Source: Stratiolaelaps scimitus
Taxonomy: Eukaryota; Arthropoda; Arachnida; Mesostigmata; Laelapidae
Assembly (NCBI GenBank): GCA_019614645.1
Contig: JABWDB010000021.1
Location: 2,604,001 to 2,668,000 of the forward strand
Direction of reading: 5' to 3'
Length of the DNA: 64,000 bases
In this document: positions 27,101 through 39,100 of the stretch, piece by piece
How the letters are laid out: the number at the start of each line of letters is the position of its first letter
Numbering within the stretch: position 1 is the first letter of the stretch
The notes under the pieces: generated by a model
The model's input: only the letters and a program-made list of their open reading frames with translations
What the model was told of the DNA's origin: nothing
The model's database searches: none
Translations under genes and position numbers: made by a program

Positions 27101-30100
27101 TCATCGCGTATCGATTCGAGTGTCTATAGCCGTTGAAATGTTTTGAAGCGACGTTTATCCGAGATAGTGACAACATTTTTGTTCGAATTCTGTGTATTGT
27201 GGTGTTAAAGATATCGGTTCTATATAGTGTGAAGCAGTCATTGCATAATTGACTAATATACATTGTACACAACACATACCGTTGTATATATATATATTTA
27301 TATATATATATGGCGTATACATATTTGGCGACAAATCCAGTCTGTATAAACTAAGAGATATAAACTAATGCAAATATTGAGTATTTTCACTGTTGAGTTC
27401 TTGTCTTGAAAATGCACTTGAGTGCAACCTTTATCGGTTAAAGGCTAATTTATAAATTGTTAGACATTAAATGCACTATACGTCTTTCGGAACACCCAAA
27501 AAGGTAAAACGCTCTATAGAAGTCCCAATATGCCGTTTAGATATACACCTCAGCAGATGATCCGTGGGCAGAACATCGCATTGAGTTCTGACCGGTGATA
27601 TATTCGTAGCAATAAATCACAACGAATGGCCACGCATGGGAAATATGGGCAGTAACACAAGCCAGCGAAAATGAACGAATCAAGCGTTGTCGTGTGTATT
27701 TGCAATGAATGGTCATTTGCATAAGCTTCAATTTATGCCGATGTTAACAAATGTTCAAAACCGATTTATACACCGATAGCCACCAATTAATTATGGTACA
27801 CGAATAAATATAGAAAGAACAACGTTGGAGCTGAGTAGCAGCAAAAAAAACAATTAAAAATCGTATGACTATGATAAAGGGTGTCGATTCTTTATCCACG
27901 GCTGCTTCATCAGCGTGCGCCTCTGCAAGAAAATGAAGAAAAACAAGATTCTGTTCCAGCTCGATGCCGATCGTGTGCATGCCTCTTTAGTTGTTCTCTC
28001 GTCACGCTTGCTGCGACGGCGCACAAACCCGGAACGAATTCGCATTCAAGGCCATCAGGCCAATGGCTTCTGCATTAGGACCACTACAACGTACAGTCGG
28101 TACCCGATAGCGTACTGTCCGTTGACCATACGGTAGCCACAGGAATCGGTAGTCGTCTGTTCCACAGCCATTGTTGTTGTGCTCTCTCGAGTTCTTTAAC
28201 TAAATAATTTTAAGTAGGACTTGTAAATAAAAATACTGTGGAATACAGTGGATACGGTTCTGCCCTCATGAGGAGCGATTAGAGACGGAACGTGGCTGCA
28301 AGTGAATAATAGGCTCGTTCATATCCGTACAACGATTTCGAAACAGAAACTAACTTACTGAACTACAGACGCAGAACGGGGCAAAAATACGCCTCTTGTC
28401 GAGTACTTGCGCTATCCCGAGAGAATAGAATACCAGTTCACCTCTTGGCCACCTTGCTTAAGTCACACGTTTCTGAACCGCCTCAGAACGTTTCCAACAC
28501 AGTTTAGCTGACCGACACCTCGAGTCGGACGCCACCTGTTCCATTCTGTGGCACATGGCACACGACCTACGAAAACACAGAAGATGGCTGATAGGCACAA
28601 GCTCATTTATTCATCTTCTGGATGGAGATATTTGTAGTTCGTGGATTTTAATGGTATAACTCGTCTCACATCACAGCACACACACACCGATATATATGTG
28701 GTCTAGACGACCTCATTTTCCGTATTCGAAACACTTGCAGCATCCAGGTACACCTAGCCACAAAAGTAGCGAGGTTGTGATAGTTAGAATAGTATATATA
28801 TATCACACTCACATAGTAAGTAACTCTGTTAGCCATCATATCTAATGTATATATGGGTCTTTCTTTCATAAGATATAAGTTCACTGTCTTCCTGAATTAA
28901 AATAACACGTTTTTCGTTCCCAAGTCTCTATGAAATATTTTCAACTGCTATGAACAACATCAACAGTGTCCCTAACCAAACAATCGCGAATCATCTCACT
29001 CTGGAAATTACTTTTTTTGGCGTAACAATTTTTCCTAGTGTTTGTGGGCGTATATTTGTACTGTTTCAGTTATGACTTAAGTATATATCACCCAGTTAGC
29101 GACTGGTGCTGGGTCATACTGCGTTATATTTGGTCCCTGTTGGCTTGTATTATATTATATTATTATTATTGTTAAAGTCTTCACGTATAGCTTATACCAC
29201 ATGAACAGTCTAGTAAACAATGTCGAGCAATGTTTGCTTGTTAAAGTGTCGTTGTTCCACGAAAATGAGAGGAGATTGCGATTTATCATTTTCGTTATGT
29301 TCCCACCAAAGCGGAAGATGATGAACGACGGACCGTTGGATGATTCAATTCACGTAGATTATATACGTAGATTATCTATTAAATTAATTATTGCAATGAA
29401 GTGTGTGAGCATGAGCTTCGTCGCTGTGATAACTCATACAAACTACGCTACATCTCAATGTTATGTAGAAATTTTTCATGTTGTCTACAACTAATAATAT
29501 CTTCTGAAGTCGTTAAGTTTAGACGTTATTTTACATCGAGTCCGATGAAGCGACGGCGTCGTAAGGGCCAATTTAGGACGATATCGTACCAACCGAAGCA
29601 GATGCAACCGCGCCAACGTAAACAGAAGCGTAGAGGCGTTTATTAGAAGTAACATTGAAGAGCACAAGAAGAAACAGACGATGAAGTCGACACGAAAAAA
29701 AAACGACCGAGTCCCGAATCCTGCTTCTTAGCATTTGCGCGGTGCGCGATTTTCTTCATTCTGGCCACACGACGAATCGTTCTCTTCTCTCTTCTCTCTT
29801 TGGAAGAACAACGAGAACGTCGTACACAAACGACGATAACAACAACAGCGAATTGATCGTGAAGATCACCACGCGAAAAGGATCATCCTAAACGAAGGAA
29901 ATCTCGGTGAGAAATCTTCAATCTGCTGCTTCTGCTGCTGCTGCTGCCAATAGCGACGTCAGCAATGCCGTTGCAGTTACTGCCTGGACTTCTTGCAGGG
30001 TCCTCTTTCGTTTTTCACTTTGTTCTGATCCGACGAGGTTTTCGGTCAGACTATTTCATTGTAACGACGAAACGAAGTAGCCAGCGATACGAATACATTG

Positions 30101-33100
30101 AATACAATACATTGTGTACCGACTGGACGTCCAGTCAACCAGATGCCGCCTTCGAGTTGCGCACGCGTTGAGTTCAAGGAATCTCAATTCACCCACCTTC
30201 GATTTACGACGCTGCTTCTGCTGATGCCGTCGATATTTCCGCCACGGTTTTGCCGCTGCTAACTGCTGCAGCTGATTCTTGTAGCGGTTATGGTCGAGCT
30301 TAGCGTTAAGAAGAGCAATAGCAGCAGCAATCGCACCAGTACATAATGATAGACCTTAGCTCTCGATGGCAAAAGCTCCTTCGAAGTTCGCCTTAAATCT
30401 TCCTCCAATATCAAGTTCTCCCTAAAGAAACATCTGCTGTCAGCTGCATCTATGTTTGCCCGGTCGGCATGTACAAAATCGACCGGATTACTAAAACAAT
30501 AACAACTAAACAGAACTCCAAACGAATAACAATAATTATAAAAAAAAAATAAATAATAGAAATCTCGTCGCCGCAGGCAAAATGTCAGGCAAACAGACGT
30601 CTACGGATTAGGATGATAATGGCGGTCGCCGTACCCGCGGCCCTACCGTGGCGCTGTTGGCTAACCGAAGTTGGGGCAGCAAGAGCAGCAACCTCAACAG
30701 CTACAACACGAGTTATTATAGGAAATATATCGCTGTGAACATGAAACGATAGCGGTCGCCAATATCCGCGGCATTAGTTCAGACAGACAGGCGGACGGTT
30801 CGCTCGGCGACTCTCGGCGGGCAAAGGATCCAACCCTAGCCATAGCAGCAGCACCAACAGCCGTTGCAGAGATGTCTCATTATACTTATCTGCTTACAAT
30901 TCAAATTTAAAAAAAGTCAGAGAGTCTTCGAACTCTATGGCTCTACTAATGTGCAACAATTCGTTGTTTTGAACTGGATAGGAAACGGCTGAGCATCGTT
31001 TATTCTTGTGGCGTTTGTTCTATGGATGCCTAAGAGTAGCCTATTTGTGCGGGTACTACGCTCGTCTAGGGAACGGGTCATATTCTCTCACACAACAACA
31101 GATTCACACACCGACGTACTACGGATATACAGACCTATGTAGATGTAGGACGATAAGTAGGCGTTCATTCGCCATCGACACGACGATGCGGTCTAAAGCA
31201 AATACAAACGTGTGTTGGTTTCATAGAAAATTCTCACATTGACACAAGAATCATTAATACGAGTAGTGGGTGGTGTGTCCGATGCTAATATCCACTGCTG
31301 CTCCTAACACTACTATCGCTATCATTGGTCTAATAATAGATCGAGCGATGGCTAAGAGATCTAATCGACGCTGTGGTTGGTCCAAGTAATGTGCAATTTA
31401 CATGTTTCTGATGCGGTGGCAACACACGGACTTTTAATTCACTTATGCAGAATACTGAAACACTTATTGCCATTTCGCCTTAAAGATATATTGAATGTAA
31501 TGGTCGGATGAACTCACTTCCCAAAAATACCCGATCGTTACCTCGTTAATGCAGTTATGTATTTATTATCGTCCATTCTCTGGATCGGTCAAACCTTTGT
31601 TTAACGTCAACAATTAAATAATTAGAGTGTGCTCGGAGACGGTGTATTGATAACGACGCGACTGATGATTCGGGCGGACCGAATCTGAATCCACTTGTTG
31701 TAACCAGAGAGTGGGTGACGTGGGCGACAATTGTACCCGCGGAACGTGAAATGCATCAAAATGTATCTTGTATCGAGTACGAACGTGTTTAAAGCAAGCC
31801 CGCACTATACAAGTTCTAGTCCATCTCTAACACAAAGGCTCATAGTAACTGGAACAGTATTGCAATTGCATTTACCCTTTGTGCCCCCGTAAATATGTGT
31901 ACCCTTAAATGATAATCGTTATCAGACTATATATTATTTTTTCGACACCAGCAAACCGCAAAAATGTCGAGGTAGAAACTATATTTCGTTGGTGTTTCCG
32001 TACATGTGGAAAAATCAGGTGGCAATTGTGCCCGTGCTTGGTACGAAAACTATACGCCAAGCATCCATCAATGCACTCGCAGGTGGATTAAACAGGAATG
32101 ATTTCTAGTACGTTTCGAAACTGAACGCACCTTTTGGTGAGGTGTGGCACTAGAATTTGTATGGTCTGTTAGCCATCTATTTGATCAGCGAACAATAAAT
32201 ACGACCAATGATAAAGCTCAACAAACATTATAGTATATCAATATGAAGGGCGTAGTATTGGCGACTTGAACAAATAAATCGCGATCAATTACACGATTGA
32301 ATAAATATAGTCAGTCAGTCAGTCACACAACGTAATCACGATGTGCAAAAATGCATACTTCGTTCTCCTCTACCATGTGAAGGCGGTGCATTGGCGTAGC
32401 ATTCGACGAAACCACTACAACAAGTGGCAGAAGTCGTGGGTCAACGATCTCGCGTTTGTTAGCTGACAGTAACGTCATCACATTATCCATAAATTCGCAA
32501 GAGAATTGATAACCAACAATTCAGCTGTCCGATGTCTTTTCATCAACGCCTTGATCAGTTTGACCACTGACGCTTTGGTATACACTTCGACCACCCGGAT
32601 TTTTCCAAAGCGGCACATCGCGCTTATTATAATAAAAGAACCCGCCCGAATTTCTCTTGCACCGACGTCTCCGTATAATAAATAACAAAATGTCACAGCT
32701 AGAGTAGGCACCATAGAAGAGCAGGCAAAGAAACTGACATTCAATCAAAGTAGGATTTCAATCGAAAAATCTTCAATAAATATTTCACTTTTAAGCTGCA
32801 TAATCTGTCGTTATTTGCATTTTGCAAATATAATAATAATGATAATAAAAACTAGAGAAGAATGTCGTAGTAGAACAGCCGCAGCAGTAGAAACGTTCAC
32901 GAGTCGAGTGCGTCGCTAATGTGAATTATTTGTGTCAAGCATATGACAATATTCGGAACAGATATCAAAGCTCACTGGTGAAGCACGCAACCAGTGATAT
33001 TTTAGATAACGCGAGTATACCTAATAATCAATATTCTATTTATTCAGCTGAATCCGTAACGCTGAAACATACTCGTTTTGAGACTCGTACAATATTCGAG

Positions 33101-36100
33101 CGCTATGCACCCCCATTACGCGTCGGAGATTTTAATGGTGATTTAGGACGAATCGATTCTGCGACAGTGATAAATCAAGATAAATCAATAAACACTTTGA
33201 AGAGAGCAGACATAGACAGGAGGTGCGAACTACTTCTAACCACGAAGCCTGTGAAGCAGCTGTAGTATATGCAGAAAAATTCATTTGAATATGTACCAGC
33301 AATAACAACAACAGTAAGCATTTGAATAATCTATCATGTGTGGCATCACATTAGCACACAATGGTGCTATCCGTTTAAACTGTCGAGACGTCACCCGTTA
33401 TAAGGAAACATGGCAAGGTATTATTATTTTCTATATTCATTCATCGCTAGCATTATTCATAACAGTCATTTTTGTGTGCCGTTTTCTTTCTTCGTATTTT
33501 TATGCACATAAACTCATCGGCGTTTAGAAAAAGCCGCTTGACCACCCAAGGAGCACAAAAGCGAAGAAAACGAGAGAAAAAAAATCATAGAAAAAAGGAG
33601 AACGCCGTCGCTGCCACCCAACGAGACTCAATGTTTGCCACTTTTCGGAGATGACGGTGACGTATCACAATTGCGACACCATTACAGCCACCACCACCAT
33701 CCTATACCCGCTTAGCGGAGCCTCCCATCTCTCTGAGCTGTGCTGTTTTCTTACCTTGCCTGGCCAATGAGCCAGCCACAGACGAAGACGACAAAGTTGG
33801 CTAGCGTCCCTATTTCCCACCACTACGCAAGGAGGAGGAGCAGCAGCAGCATCACCACCGTCACCACCACCACCACCACTGGATACGATAATGCGTAGTG
33901 TCGTACGATACTCACGATCGGAGCTGTATGAAAATTTACGCCGCCTTACTTTTTCCCGCCGCCACCACCGCCGCCTCCGCTGAAAAGAAATGAGTGCGGC
34001 AACGCCAAACGCCAGCTATACAGTTGCCTCGCGTCGGTATTTTTATACGATTATATGAATTATTATGCGGTGGCGGTACAAGTTGACGGTTGCGTCTCCT
34101 GATCGCCTTTCCTCATCCCCCTGTCACGCTTTCTCGGCCTCGTTCTGCCGCTGAACCTCTACCGCGAGCGGTTTCTCTTCCTCACAGGTGTGGATGTGTG
34201 ACGTTTCGTTTGGACGAGGAGGGGTGTATGATCTGTTTTACCGGTGCGCGATTGGGAGGACCCGACTCGCTCTCTGTTTTCTCATCTTTCTTCTTTGGTC
34301 TTTGGACATTCACGCCACCCCATCGGTCGACAAGGCACGGGGGGGGCTTATTACGAAATATGGGTGCTGCCTTCTGCTACAGCGGCTGCTGATGCTGCTA
34401 CTGCTGCTGCTGTTCCTCATCATGTTCTCCAGCTGTCATTTCGACAGTTACTGCGACCTCTCTGTGACACCACCACCACGTCTATACGAAGGCGGCAAAA
34501 AGAAGTATTAGACGTCAATCTTCTTGTCCTTTAATTTATGTCTCGTATTTCTGAATTTTGTTCTCAACGCAATACTTCAGAGGAAGAAAGTGATAGGAGA
34601 TGGTGCTATGATCTAATGGTAGCTGTAGTAGTCGCATTCAACGCCCTCGCCAACCGTGGAGACTGAAGCGGGATCGGCGAGTTTGGCCACCACTGTGGAT
34701 ACTCAACGAAGATACTAATTCGCCTCTTCAAGCGAATTTTCTTTCCTGCGCCCTTCTCATTTCGATTCGAACGCCTCCATTATTATCATCATCTCCATCA
34801 TTAGGACTAGCATCCCCATCATCATCGTCTCCACTTTTGAAGTCGAGTGACGAGATGGCCACTGCCGATGAGGATTCACTGCGTGAAGATTAGCGATAGA
34901 TGGATGATTGGATTAAAAGCTCCGTAGCTAACAGTTACAAGTTGATTAATCTTATGCAATCATTTGGTTCGCTGCTGCTGCTACTGCTGTGGTTGTTGCG
35001 GTAACTTAACAATGGCAGTGATGGTGATGCTGGAACTCGCAGTGGGTGATCTCTGATAAGTGTCAGGTGCCGTTAATATGGTGGTTAATAATCAACTCCT
35101 ATCATTTGAGTTATTTTTTTCTACTTGACCAAATCTCACTTGAGAGCTAGCGCATAAGCGACGACTATGATGATAATCCTAATTCGATTATTCATTTCAT
35201 TCAGTGACAACAAACTGCGTGAGATAACACCAGCACAACTTGTGCGTACCATTTAAAGTAGCGGTTAATCCACACGAAATAGCTGCAGCCTCATGTTGTC
35301 GCCTAATTGGACTTGTTTCTCGACGCATCGTCTTCTTTGTTGTAGATCTTTCTGATGTTCATTCTTGTGCACCATGCCATAAGGATAAGTGCGGTGTTAC
35401 CGCCTTTATAACTTCTACGGGTAAGTAGTATAACTAACTACGCCTCTATGGCGTATTACTCTCACACCCCCGCGGCTGGTGCTGGTACCGTCAAGCCAAA
35501 ACACCCTTCTTTCTTCTTCGTTCTACTCGTTCTCGTGCTTGTGGTACTCTGTCCGTGGTCGTATTATGACCCGGTCCAATGGGATGCTTCGCTGATTGTC
35601 GTTGTCGTCGTCGTGTCCATCGTTCTTTTTCTAACGTAGCGCTCAAGTCAATAGGCATCGTAGCGTGGCGCGCCGCCGCGCCCGGTACCCCTTAATATCA
35701 GGCTGCTCGATAACAGGCTGAGCCTACCTTCACTACTCGCTCTCCCGCCCGCCCGCCCGCTCCGTAGGTCCGGTGAGCATTCTGAGATACACCTTCTTTG
35801 ATGTCGATCCCACCACCCATAGACAACTTACAGAGTACTAGTAGCGCCACAACGGACTGACCCACAAATATATATGAGCAGTCTAGTTTAAGTGTTTGTA
35901 CGTACATGCATGAACACAATACGAATAGATGGAGGTGGTGTGTCATGGTCCGTGAAGGCGGCATTGCCGATGCTTTGACTTTCTATTGGCATGAAAAGAG
36001 AGGAACGCTAATCAAGTCATTATGAAATTGCTGTATTGTCTCTATCTATCTATGTGTCTATGTCATACAAGGGGGCGACGCCCCGTTTCAAATTGCATTC

Positions 36101-39100
36101 ATACGAGAGAGAGAGAGAGAGATAAAGAGTGCGTTTAAGCTAATCATGTTAGCTGGCTATGTAATAGTCATAGAAACAACAATAATTGCTCTCCTATTGC
36201 TGCTGTTGCTGTTATTGATGTTACGGCCGCTGTACACTAGTATTCCGCGCAGCAGTAATAGTAATAATGTAGTCAGTACTACATTGCGGCAATACAGCAT
36301 TAGAGACCCCGCCGGAGCCATGATAATTATAGTTGTGCTGGTAATAACATTAATAACTACTATGTGCGTGAGTGTTAAAGGAGCTATATCAAAAGCAACC
36401 TTAACTTTCTAGTCCTCGAACCTCCCGGTACATGAATAAACGGTAAATGACCACAACCATAATTTGGCTGGGTGAGCCAATTTTGATTGAGCATGCAAAC
36501 CACTGAGTTACAATCAAAACAGTGAAAACAACGATAACATAAGAATAATAATAATAGTAATGAAATAGTTAACTACTGGCCGTAATGGAAAATTATGTGT
36601 CCAGTGAGTAGCAAAACAAGCATGACAAGTTTTATATATATATAAGCGACAACAAAAATCCCGGTACTGCTAACTATTGTCCATCAACTTTAGTCGCTTT
36701 TACAGCTCCGCCGAGATATCTCACGATGGAAGAAAGAAGTGATCTTTCTGGTTTTTCTCTCTCTCTCTCTCGTAAGAAACAAAGGGTAACCTTGGTCTCG
36801 AAGAGTATGATCGGCCCGAGAGCAAAACACTGATACTTTGTGACGTTCACGAGTGCTCTGGCCATAGACACTGCGGACTCACGGTTCGCGTTGTGTTTGG
36901 CTCGGGCTGTATAATATGTCCACTGCAGATCGCGATGGCGACCGACAGAAAACGAATGCTGCAGCAGCAGAATCAATGGGGGAACAAGGAAATTTTACAC
37001 GGGAAGCAGAGGCAGCATTTAGATAGGTGGTCGTGTAATGGCCGTCGCTGTCAGAACAGCAGGCGCTGGCAATACTGCCTTGATGATGTTGGTAAACATG
37101 AGTAGTACTGAGTTGTTTGATGATTAATGAAACACCTTTTTGAACGTGGTAATGATAGGGATGGCGCTGCTCACAATAGCGCACCTTAATTTTATTATTA
37201 TCATCACCGTCGTATATTTACCATTAAAAAGTGATATTAATATAACGTCTGCGCGTGGGGTAAGAGACTAATGCCAAATGCGATGAAGCACACGTTCGGG
37301 AGATGCTGGATCGATACTCAATCTATATATACATTATATTTGTACGTAGAACAGTATGCGGAAATATATGCTCGATACATGCACACTTGATTTGCGCATG
37401 ACTGCAAAGGTAACAGAGATGAAGATGATGCAGGAATAATTAATAACATTGGTGATTGAGGCCGGTAATAAAATTTTATGTGAGCTTCTGCATATGTTAT
37501 AGAAGTTCTTGATCATTGTTCCTTACACATATCTGGTAAGGTGTCTAATACAAGGCTACGACAGGCTGGAGAGCGCCTAGAGAGATCGGGAGGCGTGTAG
37601 GAGTTACATTTGCATTCTTGTGTAAAATACGATACGCACGAGATGAGATCGATCTGGTAAGATGGTTAAGGTGACCCTACTTGTTCTGGTACTTCCGTCT
37701 TATGATTTCCGGTATGATACACTTGAGGCAAAACAATAATAAAATCATGATATGGCGAATGAGGTAGAGAATATAGGTTCGTTTATACGTCATTGAGAAA
37801 CGAACAATCATGAAAATGAGACCAACAACATATGTGTACAATATACACATAAAAGGTAAATTTTTTCTAAAAAAAGCTCATCTTTGCGCTTGTTATACTG
37901 CTGTACTCACGGTCAAGTGTCAAAAGTTAAAGCACCAGCACCAATAATTCTTCATCCATTATGCAATCAAAATTTAAGCTACTGATTAGTTCAGTACCTA
38001 CGAAACGAAATATATATATATATGCTAGACGGAGCCTCAGCGCTTGGTAACGAGTTTTTCTATATCAAATAGCAGCGTGCCCTCACACCGAGTTTCGGGT
38101 ACCACGTTCAAATAGCAATACTCAGCAAAGTATAAGTAAGTACGCTAGCGGATGACTAACAATACTATTTATTCACTACTAACTAGGACTGTTTAGTAGT
38201 TAAATGGTATTAAACATCTAATCGAACATGAATGGTTTAATCAATTAAACAAATCTTACATATTGAGTCTAACTTATAGCGATGGCGCAGCGATAATGCA
38301 TGCAACCTTTGAAAAATGACTCCGAACAGTTCAAACACGATAGAATTTCATACACACTTTTTTTAAATATGAAAAATAATGCGGAATGCTTTCCTGGATC
38401 ATAGACGTTCTATAATGAAATACAAATGATACTACAACTAAAAATATTTTTTCCAGGCTGACCCAGAGCCAACATTTAACGTTCATTCCCATTGCATTGT
38501 ATCTTGCACCTATCGAGTGACTCCATTCACTATGCCCTTGTCAACTTTCGGTCGACATGAAAATAGAGGATTGTCGCATAGCAATATTTGAACCCGTCAG
38601 ATTTTATTACTTACGTCAAAACTATCACTTGCGTATGCTATACTCAGTCGGAAATAAAACCGTTGACGTTTTAGGCTACCTGGGGATGTTCTTCTTAGAG
38701 TCAACATAGTTCTCCTCACTGTAGGATGGCTCTTGTTGTTGGGCCATTGAAGTTTAGAGTCTACAGCGGATGTTAGATCTCTCCGCTCTGTGCAAATGCT
38801 GTATAGATGGACATCCAGAGCAATAAACATGTGTAGAGCAATGCATGAACTGCATCAGATTACTTATGAAATATGAAGGCAATGAAATAAGGCGCCGTTG
38901 AGTGTGGTGCATAGAATGAGATGCCACCAGAAAGGTTGGTCGACATACAGCAGTTAGCCACTGACACAAAGTGTCCACATGATCGTAGATGACAAAAACC
39001 AGAACTAGTATTACAAACAATGCAAGAGCTCTCGTTTTTCACCTACCAAATCACGTCTGCAATGATGTCCCTTTATAGAGTAATAGCCATGAAAGCAGAA

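Larger units (their letters stand above)
33600..36000. other. GC-rich island in receptor intron 1
   Basis: GC- and CpG-rich segment with CAC, CTG and CGCC repeats (for example CCCGCCCGCCCGCCCGC near 35747). A strong donor-like CTACGG/GTAAGTAG occurs on the plus strand at about 35419-35427. No recognisable protein. Likely regulatory or UTR sequence. Confidence 0.3.

Noticed and set aside
32921..33265. 114-codon plus-strand frame in intron 1
   Set aside because: Composition is not implausible, but there are no splice sites, domain or promoter signal; such lengths are expected by chance in 64 kb.
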